The translations under genes were made by a program, and so were the position numbers. From Parabacteroides sp. AD58 (GTDB lineage Bacteria > Bacteroidota > Bacteroidia > Bacteroidales > Tannerellaceae): a DNA stretch of 64,000 nt. The notes under the pieces were generated by a model, which searched no databases, was not told the origin of the DNA, and saw only the letters and a list, made by a program, of their open reading frames with translations. The stretch covers positions 868,001 through 932,000 of the forward strand of contig NZ_CP146284.1 in the NCBI RefSeq assembly GCF_023744375.2. The letters run 5' to 3'. Position 1 is the stretch's first letter. Every line of letters begins with the position of its first letter. Positions 54,938 to 62,227 of this stretch are shown piece after piece.

Positions 54938-56119
54938 ATGAAATTGATAATGAGAAACAACAGTGATAATATGAGAAAAGTAATAGGAATAATCGCTCTC
55001 GCGCTGGCAGGAAATCTGTGCACGATGGCGCAAACAACAGACATTATGAATAGAATTGATGCATGTAAGCAGAATTATCACAGACTGTTCGGAGGTGAAG
55101 CACTTACCAGACAAGGTACAGATCCTGAGATGATGGACATTCTGCAGAAGTTTATTTTCGGAGAAGTATTCCAAACGGGTAAATTGACTATGAAGCAACG
55201 TGAGATGATTACCTGCATTACCCTTGCCACCATGCAAACGCTTCCGCAACTGAAAGCCCATGCCGGAGCAGCACTGAATGTCGGTGTCACTCCCGAAGAA
55301 CTGCGCGAAGTTATGTATCTCACCGCACCGTTCATTGGCTTTCCTAAAATGCTGAATGCTGTAACTACGGTGAATGAAGTGTTTAAGGAGCGAGGTATCT
55401 CTCTGCCATTAGATTGTCAAAGTACAGTAACAGAAGAAACACGTCACGAAACGGGTAAAACCATTCAAGACAAACTCTATCCAGGCGGTATTGCTTCGGT
55501 AATGGAAGGATTACCCGACGACTTGGGTAAGAATGTGGAACAATTCCTTACGGATTATTTCTTTGGCGATATATACAGCCGCGGTTCATTAGATTTGCAG
55601 ACACGCGAATTGTTAGGCTACTGCGTGCTGACAACTTTGGAAGCAGAAAGCCAACTCCATTCGCATTATCATGGCAACATCAATGTAGGCAACACGCCAG
55701 AAACATTAACTGCTGCTGTCATTCAGTGTTTACCTTACATTGGTTTTCCTGCCGCTATCAAGGCGTTGCGTATCATCAAGCAGGAATATACCAAACCGGT
55801 TTCTGCTGAAAATAATCTGGTTCGCCTGTCAAAGATTACCGTTGACCCAATCCAATTGGATGACTACAATGCCTTTCTAAAAGAAGAAATAGAAGCCTCC
55901 ATGCGGTTAGAACCAGGTGTATTGACGCTCTATGCCACTGCAGAGAAGGACGCACCGCATAAAGTAACCATCCTCGAAATCTATGCTGACCGTAATGCAT
56001 ACGAAAGCCATCTGAAAACACCGCATTTCCAGAAGTATAAACAGGGTACACTTTCGATGGTCAAGGAATTGGAGTTAGTGGATGTGAAACCACTAATACC
56101 AGGATTGAAAATCAAATAA
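54938..56119 (+). CDS. tandem CMD and ABM-domain protein, exported
   Basis: 393 residues. Signal peptide near the N-terminus (alternative start MRKVIGI at residue 12), then two carboxymuconolactone decarboxylase (AhpD-like) domains (about 45-145 and 185-280). The first has TITCITLATMQ-type helices but no CxxC redox pair. An antibiotic-biosynthesis monooxygenase domain follows (about 290-385; ILEIYADRNAYESH). Such fusions are common in Bacteroides near AraC regulators and flavodoxins and are thought to act on quinones or other reactive compounds. The flavodoxin gene 20 bp downstream supports a redox role. A 16-bp sequence in the ABM part recurs at the mobile-element edge. Confidence 0.85.
   Translation: MKLIMRNNSDNMRKVIGIIALALAGNLCTMAQTTDIMNRIDACKQNYHRLFGGEALTRQGTDPEMMDILQKFIFGEVFQTGKLTMKQREMITCITLATMQTLPQLKAHAGAALNVGVTPEELREVMYLTAPFIGFPKMLNAVTTVNEVFKERGISLPLDCQSTVTEETRHETGKTIQDKLYPGGIASVMEGLPDDLGKNVEQFLTDYFFGDIYSRGSLDLQTRELLGYCVLTTLEAESQLHSHYHGNINVGNTPETLTAAVIQCLPYIGFPAAIKALRIIKQEYTKPVSAENNLVRLSKITVDPIQLDDYNAFLKEEIEASMRLEPGVLTLYATAEKDAPHKVTILEIYADRNAYESHLKTPHFQKYKQGTLSMVKELELVDVKPLIPGLKIK
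55969..55984 (+). repeat. 16-bp direct repeat, copy 1 (inside the CMD gene)
   Basis: CATCCTCGAAATCTAT, in the coding region of the ABM domain; the second copy lies at 56995-57010 at the break of the GGGtGRT gene. Confidence 0.8.
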
Positions 56120-56139
56120 CATGATTATAATAATAGATT

Positions 56140-56712
56140 ATGAACAAAATTATGATGACATTGGCGGCAGTAATGACCATGAGTTTTGCTGCCTGCGCCC
56201 AAAACAAAGGAGGAAAGAATATGGAAACTGAAAACAAACCGTTGGTCGTATATTTTTCTGCGACAGGAACAACTGCCAAGGCCGCCCGGATGATTGCAGA
56301 CATTACAGATTGTACACTGTATGAGATTGTGCCACAGCAGCCATATACATCTGATGACCTAAATTGGAACAACAGACAGTCGCGCAGTTCGGTAGAGATG
56401 AATAATCCAAAGTCTCGCCCAGCACTAAAGGAAACAAAGATGAATGTCCGTGATTATAATGTCATTTTCATCGGTTATCCCATCTGGTGGGATCAGGCCC
56501 CGCGAATTATCAATACGTTTATCGAAAGTCACGATTTGGAAGGTAAGACGCTCATACCGTTTGCCACTTCCGGAGGAAGCGGAATAAATAATAGCGTAAA
56601 AGAGTTAAAGAAGACTTATCCTAACTTAGAATGGCAGAACGGCAAACTACTGAATAGAAGTAGCCGAAGTGATATCCAGAATTGGGTAAACGGTATAACA
56701 AATAAGTTGTAA
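56140..56712 (+). CDS. flavodoxin, lipoprotein-like N-terminus
   Basis: 190 residues. The flavodoxin fold is clear: FMN phosphate loop FSATGTTAKAA (about 41-51), PIWWDQAPRI (about 112-121) and TSGGSGINNS (about 141-150). An unusual N-terminal segment (about 1-20) ends in a lipobox-like FAAC, so it may be exported and lipid-anchored; another start (METENK, residue 28) would make it cytoplasmic. It follows the CMD gene in one unit and probably carries electrons for it. Confidence 0.87.
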   Translation: MNKIMMTLAAVMTMSFAACAQNKGGKNMETENKPLVVYFSATGTTAKAARMIADITDCTLYEIVPQQPYTSDDLNWNNRQSRSSVEMNNPKSRPALKETKMNVRDYNVIFIGYPIWWDQAPRIINTFIESHDLEGKTLIPFATSGGSGINNSVKELKKTYPNLEWQNGKLLNRSSRSDIQNWVNGITNKL

Positions 56713-56749
56713 ATTATTTAATAGTCACATATAGCCCATCCCCACAAAC

Positions 56750-56783
56750 AAAAAAGCTCCTGCAACCATAACGATTACAGGAG
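56750..56783 (-). terminator. native terminator of the GGGtGRT-family gene
   Basis: Minus-strand hairpin (arms 56757-56765 and 56775-56783) followed by TTTTTTG, just past the stop of the gene remnant. Its presence shows that the 3' end of this gene is original. Confidence 0.7.
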
Positions 56784-56807
56784 TTTATATATTAGTAATA
56801 ACTTATA

Positions 56808-57029
56808 TTACTTCTTCATTGCTTCTTCTACAGCAACGGCTACTGCTACTGTTGCACCTACCATCGGGTTGTTACCCATTCCTAAGAAGCCCATCATTTC
56901 TACGTGTGCAGGAACTGATGAAGAACCAGCGAACTGAGCATCTGAGTGCATACGACCCATTGTATCTGTCATACCGTTAAGAGCAACAACAAGGCATCCT
57001 CGAAATCTATTTAATAAACTATAAATCAA
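56808..57029 (-). pseudogene. C-terminal remnant of a GGGtGRT-family protein
   Basis: 73 residues, of which the last 62 or so (GCLVVALNGMTDTMG onward to VAVEEAMKK) look like the C-terminus of the GGGtGRT family of Bacteroidales, normally over 300 residues. The first 11 or so residues (MIYSLLNRFR) do not belong to it. The break falls at a 16-bp direct repeat and coincides with the change to AT-rich DNA, so the gene was cut by an insertion or rearrangement. The original terminator is intact. It is unlikely to be functional. Confidence 0.75.
56995..57010 (+). repeat. 16-bp direct repeat, copy 2 (at the gene break)
   Basis: CATCCTCGAAATCTAT, identical to 55969-55984. Placed at the junction between GGGtGRT-family coding sequence and AT-rich DNA. 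Confidence 0.8.
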
Positions 57030-57251
57030 ACTTATATCTACAATAGATAAACTCCGTGTAAATAAATAAAAGAACTAATTATAAAAAAGGGCTGCATTAT
57101 GGTCAAACTCCCAATGCAATTCCGTTTACAAGAGAAATCCATGCTTGGATTGAGACCTTGGCTTTTTCTTAAGGAATAGCCATCATTATTATAAACAAAG
57201 ATAGTAATTCTACCTTTAAATCATGTTGTTTTTACAGCAATATTTTATCTC

Positions 57252-57518
57252 TTAAGGCTTATAATCAGGATATTTTCCTAAAATGTAGTAGTCCAATAAA
57301 AAGAAAACAGCATAAGAGTTTTTCCTCAAATGCTGTTTATTAAATGAAGGCTTTATATATAAAGTATTTAGTTCTGATAGCTTGTTCTCTAAGATAGAAG
57401 CAACTTTAGATTGTAAAGTATTGTCTATGATGGTGGAAATTTGAATGTCATTTTACTTTATTGAGTTACAAGCTGTCATTGTAATAATGCAACTAAATAA
57501 TATGCTTATTCGTATCAT
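57252..57518 (-). pseudogene. lipoprotein gene with in-frame stop after the signal peptide
   Basis: Reading from an ATG at 57518, the frame gives a lipoprotein signal (MIRISILFSC to MTACNSIK, 21 residues), then TAA (57453-57455), then 66 open codons in the same frame with protein-like composition (hydrophobic FFLLDYYILGKY near the end) to a TAA at 57252. The second part has no ATG. It follows the 204-residue gene by 21 bp in the same operon. One base change would restore an 87-residue lipoprotein. Either a fresh nonsense mutation, a sequencing error or stop read-through. Confidence 0.6.
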
Positions 57519-57539
57519 TTGAATTAATCTATTTGAAGT

Positions 57540-58154
57540 TTATTTGTATTTATATTGACGTAGATGCAAATAAACAAATTTTCCATCATGATATTCTTTA
57601 CATTCTACCCAATTATTTAGATTGTCATATTGGTATTCAAATTCTTTCTTTATTCTCTTCCCATTCCACCAAGTATCGTATAAGACTATATGCTCAAAAT
57701 AATTATATTTGATGATAGTTTGTTTCTTTATGCCATTATCATCCTCCCAATTAGAAATTATAGTTTTTTCAGCTAATTGTCCTTTATTCTCTTCTGGTTC
57801 AATATAAGGAGTAACATCTTCCGTTGTGGAACCCCAAAACTCTACTTGTTGTCTGTATTCTTTAATGTGCACATGATTAGAATCAAATTCTCTCACTAAT
57901 AATGTAGATAAATTATTTCCATAATGAGATATAGTGTCACATTTCGTTATTCTTCCATTAGAAAGAATTATTTTATGCTCAAGCTGTATTGTTCTTGTTT
58001 CCTCTATTGCTTTATTAGAAAAGTACCATTTACTGACTTCTTTTCTACCTATAAAGAAATCCTGTTCAATTACTCCTTGAATACGCTCTATATTGCGCAG
58101 ACTGTTGAACAAGTCATTAATATGTGTAGAGTAAATATCTATAACTTCCCACAT
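57540..58154 (-). CDS. unknown protein, cargo operon
   Basis: 204 residues, not recognised. Charged and aromatic-rich with no membrane helix. The C-terminal part has repeated strand-like segments (IKYNYFEH, EYQYDNLNNWVECKEY, LHLRQYKYK) that recall YD/RHS-like beta repeats. It starts 6 bp after the 136-residue gene and precedes the broken lipoprotein gene by 21 bp, so all are in one operon with a J-domain gene. Could be an effector or a structural protein. Confidence 0.6.
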   Translation of the reverse strand: MWEVIDIYSTHINDLFNSLRNIERIQGVIEQDFFIGRKEVSKWYFSNKAIEETRTIQLEHKIILSNGRITKCDTISHYGNNLSTLLVREFDSNHVHIKEYRQQVEFWGSTTEDVTPYIEPEENKGQLAEKTIISNWEDDNGIKKQTIIKYNYFEHIVLYDTWWNGKRIKKEFEYQYDNLNNWVECKEYHDGKFVYLHLRQYKYK

Positions 58155-58160
58155 AATAAA

Positions 58161-58571
58161 TTATTCTAATGAAAAACCTCCTAATTGTGTATAGCTCTTT
58201 AAACAGTATTGAATTTCTTTTTTTGAATGTTTTCCACCCACTAAAAGAGTATCAAAACCTAAAGTCATTAGTTGCCTGATAAAAGGTTTGTTGGATAGTA
58301 TATATTGAGAAATCTCTCTGATTTCAGAATCTTTCAAATTACTATCGTTCTCTATGGATATTCTAAATCCACTTCTTATAAAGAATGCACTCATTTCATG
58401 TGCATAGTTTACATCTCCAATAGTTACAGACACTTTACAGAATCTATCTAATTCACCGCAGCAGTAACTATCTTTAAAATTCTGATTCATTGTGCTTATC
58501 AACTTCATCCGTTCCAATGAAGTGCCGACTAAAGAATTTAATAAGTTTTTAAAGAAATCAATAATGCCCAT
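58161..58571 (-). CDS. unknown protein, cargo operon
   Basis: 136 residues, not recognised. Mixed alpha/beta, with an amphipathic N-terminal helix (MGIIDFFKNLLNSLVG) that could touch membranes, and Cys residues in SYCCGELDRFC. Starts 2 bp after the J-domain gene and ends 6 bp before the next, so very likely co-expressed. No catalytic motif is visible. Confidence 0.6.
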   Translation of the reverse strand: MGIIDFFKNLLNSLVGTSLERMKLISTMNQNFKDSYCCGELDRFCKVSVTIGDVNYAHEMSAFFIRSGFRISIENDSNLKDSEIREISQYILSNKPFIRQLMTLGFDTLLVGGKHSKKEIQYCLKSYTQLGGFSLE

Positions 58572-58573
58572 AA

Positions 58574-58819
58574 TTATGCTAATTTATTTTGTACTATATC
58601 CTTAATCTTTAACAGTTCTCTGTAATTGAATCTGTTGTTATTGATCATTGCTGTTAGTTCCTCTGCTACATCTTTTTTGTTTGGATGCTTATCTGGGTGG
58701 GTTTGTTTTATAAGCTCTTTATATAGCTTCTTAGCTTTAGCCATGCTCTCAACAACATTATATGCTTCATCATTTCTTGAATGATTCTTGAAACAAAATA
58801 GTCTGGCAAATATATTCAT
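58574..58819 (-). CDS. small J-domain protein
   Basis: 81 residues from the ATG at 58819 (MNIFARLF); an upstream frame to 58852 is possible. The J-domain core is evident: a helix AKKLYKELIKQT followed by the invariant HPD (HPDKHPN, about 47-53) and a third helix. J-domains stimulate Hsp70 ATPases. There is no G/F-rich or zinc domain. A stand-alone J-domain on a mobile element next to unknown genes suggests recruitment of host DnaK; that is inference. Confidence 0.72.
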   Translation of the reverse strand: MNIFARLFCFKNHSRNDEAYNVVESMAKAKKLYKELIKQTHPDKHPNKKDVAEELTAMINNNRFNYRELLKIKDIVQNKLA

Positions 58820-58836
58820 AGTATATCTTTTAATTA

Positions 58837-59166
58837 TTAGGAGAATAGCCATGCAACTATTCCAATTATTACCATAACTATAAAGAAAATAAAGAACTCT
58901 GATAACTGAGGACCTTTTCCATCATAGTGCATTTTTGTCATAATTATAATATTTATGCTTTCCAGTCCCCATAGATAAGCTGTTAATATAAAAAAGGTGT
59001 GGGGAACACTATTTGCTTTATCCTTGTAACAGGCTCTCGCATTGCCTTTGCTGTGGATAAAACAATAGCAACCCACACCAATTTGACAATATCTAAGCCC
59101 TATAAACATAAGGTATGGATATATCAATGGTGGGGTGCTACTGCCATCATCTTCACAGCGTTTCAA
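58837..59166 (-). CDS. small membrane protein, cargo operon (start uncertain)
   Basis: 109 residues as drawn. Two to three membrane helices: CQIGVGCYCF region (weak), VPHTFFILTAYLWGLESINIIIM (about 54-76) and FFIFFIVMVIIGIVAWLF (about 91-108). No family recognised. A later start (MFIGLRY, residue 20) is possible. It lies 17 bp upstream of the J-domain gene and about 100 bp downstream of a good promoter, so it is probably first in the cargo operon. Confidence 0.5.
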   Translation of the reverse strand: MKRCEDDGSSTPPLIYPYLMFIGLRYCQIGVGCYCFIHSKGNARACYKDKANSVPHTFFILTAYLWGLESINIIIMTKMHYDGKGPQLSEFFIFFIVMVIIGIVAWLFS

Positions 59167-59262
59167 ATTTGCGAGATTTGTTACAAGAAGATAATTTCAA
59201 TAACACCTTTCGTTAATTATGTCCTTTCAATTTGCTAACACTATAACTCACTGAAATTGTTG

Positions 59263-59270
59263 CAAAGTTA
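59263..59270 (-). promoter_or_regulatory. -7 box of the cargo operon
   Basis: Perfect TAACTTTG on the minus strand, about 100 nt upstream of the membrane protein start; no strong -33 box. Confidence 0.4.
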
Positions 59271-59578
59271 GCGAAAGGTTTTAAATAAGTCTATACGATG
59301 TGAGAATAAATAGTAAATCTTCCGCTATCAAACATTATTCATCTTTATTCCAACATATCTTTGGCTATTTACAAACAGCTATCTCCGGTATAGATTATAA
59401 GACTTGAGGTGATTCTAAAGTCTAAAAACTTATGGAATTGACTTACTTCTATAAGGCTGAAATGGCAAGCCTAAAAAAAATCAGACCTGAGATATATCTA
59501 AGCTCTATATCTCATGGATTGGGGACAGAACCATTTAGATCACCATAAAGATGAATCTTAATAATCCTGTCCCAATCA
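59271..59578. other. non-coding region with two inverted repeats beside the recombinase gene
   Basis: No gene. Two adjacent inverted repeats lie immediately past the recombinase stop: GAGATATA/TATATCTC (59489-59496, 59506-59513) and GATTGGGGACAG/CTGTCCCAATC (59517-59528, 59567-59577). Position next to the recombinase gene fits an attachment site or an integrase-binding area; a terminator for the recombinase is the plainer option. Confidence 0.5.
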
Positions 59579-60166
59579 TCAGAAGCTCAAACAATCATAA
59601 GTCTGTAAGATTTCTTCCTGTCGTAATCCCAAGTATCTTTTAGTAATGGCAACAGAGCTATGATTGAACAGTTCCATTAGCTTTACTAAAGCAAGCTCTG
59701 CATTGTCACTGTTCATGTTATAGACCTGCCTGCCAAAAGTCTTTCTAAGTGAATGGCAAGAAAAGTTCTTAATCTTTAGCCTGTACTTCTTCTTCACCTC
59801 TTTAAGAATGATATTGATTCTCTGAACCGTGAAGATAGTGCCTTTCTGACTTATTAAGACAGGTGCATTTATTCCAACTGGCTTTATATGCTCGTAACAT
59901 TCTTTGATATGTTCTTGTAATTGTGGATTTAGCCTTATAGTTCTTACTTTACCAGTTTTTTTCTCAATTACCGTAAGTTCATCAGTGTTTAATATATGTT
60001 TCCACCTTAGAGATAGAATATCAGATATTCTTAATCCTGTGAAACAACCTAAAGCTATAAGAAGTGAGATTATATAATTCTCGTCTTTGGCTAACTTCCT
60101 TATGAGGTTCATTGCATCAGACCATATAAGGTAGTCCGCCGTTGTGCTTGAATATTTGAGTGACAT
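59579..60166 (-). CDS. tyrosine recombinase, catalytic domain only
   Basis: 195 residues covering the catalytic domain only: Arg 46 (TGLRISD), Lys near 70-73, His 138 and Arg 141 (HSLRK), His 169 and Tyr 178 (HSSVAITKRYLG). All active-site residues are present; the N-terminal arm-binding and core-binding domains of full integrases are missing. Such short recombinases occur in Bacteroidetes and can promote site-specific inversion or integration. The start codon is clean and a promoter region precedes it, so it looks intact rather than truncated. Confidence 0.88.
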   Translation of the reverse strand: MSLKYSSTTADYLIWSDAMNLIRKLAKDENYIISLLIALGCFTGLRISDILSLRWKHILNTDELTVIEKKTGKVRTIRLNPQLQEHIKECYEHIKPVGINAPVLISQKGTIFTVQRINIILKEVKKKYRLKIKNFSCHSLRKTFGRQVYNMNSDNAELALVKLMELFNHSSVAITKRYLGLRQEEILQTYDCLSF

Positions 60167-60277
60167 AATGTTCTGTTTTATAATAAAATGAATAAAAGTG
60201 AATATTAATTCTGAGTTGGATTTACTAACTTATTGATTTATAACGAAACATTCACTAATAGTAGAAGTGAATATGAT

Positions 60278-60309
60278 AAGGACACCCAACTTGAAAATTG
60301 AGTGCCCTT
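60278..60309 (-). terminator. hairpin after the RadC-like gene
   Basis: Arms AAGGACACCCAA (60278-60289) and TTGAGTGCCCTT (60298-60309) with G-T pairs. No strong T-run follows, so it may be a weak terminator or a processing site. It resembles the hairpin at 60799-60828. Confidence 0.5.
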
Positions 60310-60316
60310 TACCTTA

Positions 60317-60763
60317 TTATAATAGTCCCTCGTCTGCGAGGCTGTAATATCCTGCATCTGAAATGATGAGGTGGTCTAAGACTTTTATCCTCATAAGTTG
60401 GGCTGCATCCTTGACCTGCTTAGTAATTTCCATATCCTGTTTGCTTGGTTTCAGATTACCGCTTGGATGGTTATGTGCAAGAATAATAGCTACTGAATTA
60501 GTAAGCAATGCTGCTTGCAGAATAACTCTGACATCAGCACAGGTTTCAGTGATTCCTCCTTCTGAAATTAGAGTATATCCTAAAATTTGATTGGCTTGAT
60601 TCAGGAACAAGACTTTGAAATATTCCTTGTAACAGATTGTACCCTCTCTATATGTAGACAGCAAATATCTGTAAGCATCCTCGGAACAGGTTGCTTTATG
60701 CAAACTTCTGAAGTTGGGCTTATAGGACAACTCTACTTCACCTATCGTATAATCTATATTCAT
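60317..60763 (-). CDS. RadC-like JAB/MPN domain protein
   Basis: 148 residues from the ATG at 60763 (an upstream frame to 60838 crosses a terminator). The JAMM metal motif is intact: HNHPSGNLKPSKQD (about 94-107), with a Glu upstream in ISEGG. It lacks the N-terminal HhH domain of full RadC. JAB/MPN proteins of this kind are common on mobile elements and plasmids of Bacteroidetes; the function is not settled, a DNA-associated metal hydrolase role is possible. Confidence 0.85.
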   Translation of the reverse strand: MNIDYTIGEVELSYKPNFRSLHKATCSEDAYRYLLSTYREGTICYKEYFKVLFLNQANQILGYTLISEGGITETCADVRVILQAALLTNSVAIILAHNHPSGNLKPSKQDMEITKQVKDAAQLMRIKVLDHLIISDAGYYSLADEGLL

Positions 60764-60787
60764 AATATGTGATATTTTACAAGTTGG

Positions 60788-60828
60788 GAAAAATAAAGAA
60801 AGGACAACTAACTGAATAGCTGCCCTTT
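60788..60828 (-). terminator. terminator of the DUF3871 gene
   Basis: Arms AAAGGACAACTA (60799-60810) and TAGCTGCCCTTT (60817-60828) with two G-T pairs, followed on the minus strand by CTTTATTTTT. Confidence 0.7.
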
Positions 60829-60850
60829 CCTCTATCAATCAACAATCCAC

Positions 60851-61870
60851 TCAGCCCAAGAACCAAGCGTATTCACTATCTCCTAATTTCGCACGTTGGA
60901 TGCCTTGTACAAACTCTGTACAGTTAAGATTCCTCTCCAAAAAGTTATCTATGTAACTTGACTTCACTGAACCATTTAGTAAGTTAAGCAACTGCCAACC
61001 TGTAATGCTGTCTCCTGTACTCTTGAAATTTACATCAGAAACGAATGCTCTGCAAGCCGCATTAATCTGACTGTCTCCTAATAATAGACGAGGTAATCGT
61101 TTCTGTTGGTTGGGTGTAAGAGCTTGATATAACCTCATCCTGCCTATTATTTGACAGAACTCACTTGTGGAGATTGACATCTGCCCTAATGTCCTTAGTA
61201 GGTGCAAATCTTTAGATGGGTTGTAGGCATGGAACAGATTCAACGCAGCTGCATATAGTTCCTGTACGTTTAGGACTTCTATCTTATCCTGCAAGCCGTC
61301 AGTAGTAAGCATTAAATTTGAGCACACACGATTACGAAATCCTATGAAAATTTTAAATTTCTCCACAGATTTCTTACTATATAGATTAATCTCGTTATAT
61401 GCCCTTACTCCACCAATGGATAAAGCCAGACGATTACCATATTCATCATGTACAATGGATGGAATTTCAAAGCAGAAGCACATTCTCTGATAGAATAAAG
61501 TTTTCTCTTCATCTGTCAGTTCAGAAGCTTTCTTACCTAAAGCACTTGGGATTCTTCCATTAATGGGATGTGAAATTCTAATCTCTGGTATATCAAACTG
61601 TTCCCCATGAAAGTAATCTTTAGCTGCATCTACTACTACACCTATAAAGGACTGATGACTGATTGTTTCTTCCATTGATGCAAAACTTGGAATGATGCAG
61701 TCTTGTTGTAGGTGCTGCAAGGTTACCTCCTGTGTATTGGCTTCAATGAAATGGTTCACTCTCTTGGGTGCGCTTGTTTCTTCCACAATAATAGCATCTT
61801 CTGCAAATTCACCCATGTTTAATGATTCTCTACGCTGCGCCATAGCTGGCATAATTACTAAATCTCTCAT
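60851..61870 (-). CDS. DUF3871 family protein
   Basis: 339 residues matching the general form of DUF3871 proteins (FIGFRNRVCSNLMLTTDG; GRMRLYQALTPNQQKRLP). No catalytic residue set is known. These occur almost only on Bacteroidetes mobile elements and plasmids, often next to RadC-like genes, as here. A strong leader hairpin lies just upstream of the start. Cytoplasmic. Confidence 0.82.
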   Translation of the reverse strand: MRDLVIMPAMAQRRESLNMGEFAEDAIIVEETSAPKRVNHFIEANTQEVTLQHLQQDCIIPSFASMEETISHQSFIGVVVDAAKDYFHGEQFDIPEIRISHPINGRIPSALGKKASELTDEEKTLFYQRMCFCFEIPSIVHDEYGNRLALSIGGVRAYNEINLYSKKSVEKFKIFIGFRNRVCSNLMLTTDGLQDKIEVLNVQELYAAALNLFHAYNPSKDLHLLRTLGQMSISTSEFCQIIGRMRLYQALTPNQQKRLPRLLLGDSQINAACRAFVSDVNFKSTGDSITGWQLLNLLNGSVKSSYIDNFLERNLNCTEFVQGIQRAKLGDSEYAWFLG

Positions 61871-61912
61871 AATGTAATTGAATTAAATGATTATTGATTG
61901 AATGGATTTAAT

Positions 61913-61966
61913 AGGAACAAGCCTAAAACACAAGTGAATTTCTTCGCTTGCATCTTAGGCTGTCCT
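61913..61966 (-). promoter_or_regulatory. leader hairpin upstream of DUF3871
   Basis: About 20-bp stem with G-T pairs and a one-base bulge (arms 61913-61934 and 61947-61966, 12-nt loop), 43 bp before the DUF3871 ATG. It lacks a T-run, so it could be an RNA control element or a protein site rather than a terminator. Confidence 0.5.
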
Positions 61967-62064
61967 ATGTCTTTCCCTAAAGATTCTTTCAAAGGAAGTT
62001 AAGAGTAATAGTAAAATGTTAATTGGCTATGGTAATAGTGCATCGTGCCTGTTCTTGAATTAAT

Positions 62065-62123
62065 AAGAATGCTTATTTCAGTCAGCTATCAGACTGCATC
62101 ATTAAAGCATTCTTTTTTATTTT
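62065..62123. terminator. nested hairpin with T-run
   Basis: Outer arms AAGAATGCTT (62065-62074) and AAGCATTCTT (62105-62114), perfect; an inner CAGTC/GACTG pair lies in the loop. TTTTTTATTTT-like run on the plus strand, while genes around it are on the minus strand. Either a terminator guarding against antisense transcription or the end of the winged-helix transcript. Confidence 0.5.
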
Positions 62124-62227
62124 AGAGCTATGAGGGGGCGTTTATGTGGATAGAAGTGTCTCGTGTATAACTCTTTAGAATTAGAAACACTGCCAATGCT
62201 ACGCTTATTGATGATTGCTTGGCTGAT

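Larger units (their letters stand above)
61871..62227. other. non-coding leader region of DUF3871
   Basis: No gene. Contains two large hairpins (listed separately) between the winged-helix gene and DUF3871. The remainder is AT-rich without promoter matches I would stand behind. Confidence 0.5.

Noticed and set aside
57030..57251. A gene in the gap between the GGGtGRT remnant and the broken lipoprotein gene
   Set aside because: Only short interrupted frames are present; a TATCTTTG box at 57196-57203 on the minus strand has no gene to serve.
58999..59238. 79-codon plus-strand frame in the mobile element
   Set aside because: All surrounding genes and the promoter are on the minus strand; the opposing frame has clearer membrane helices.
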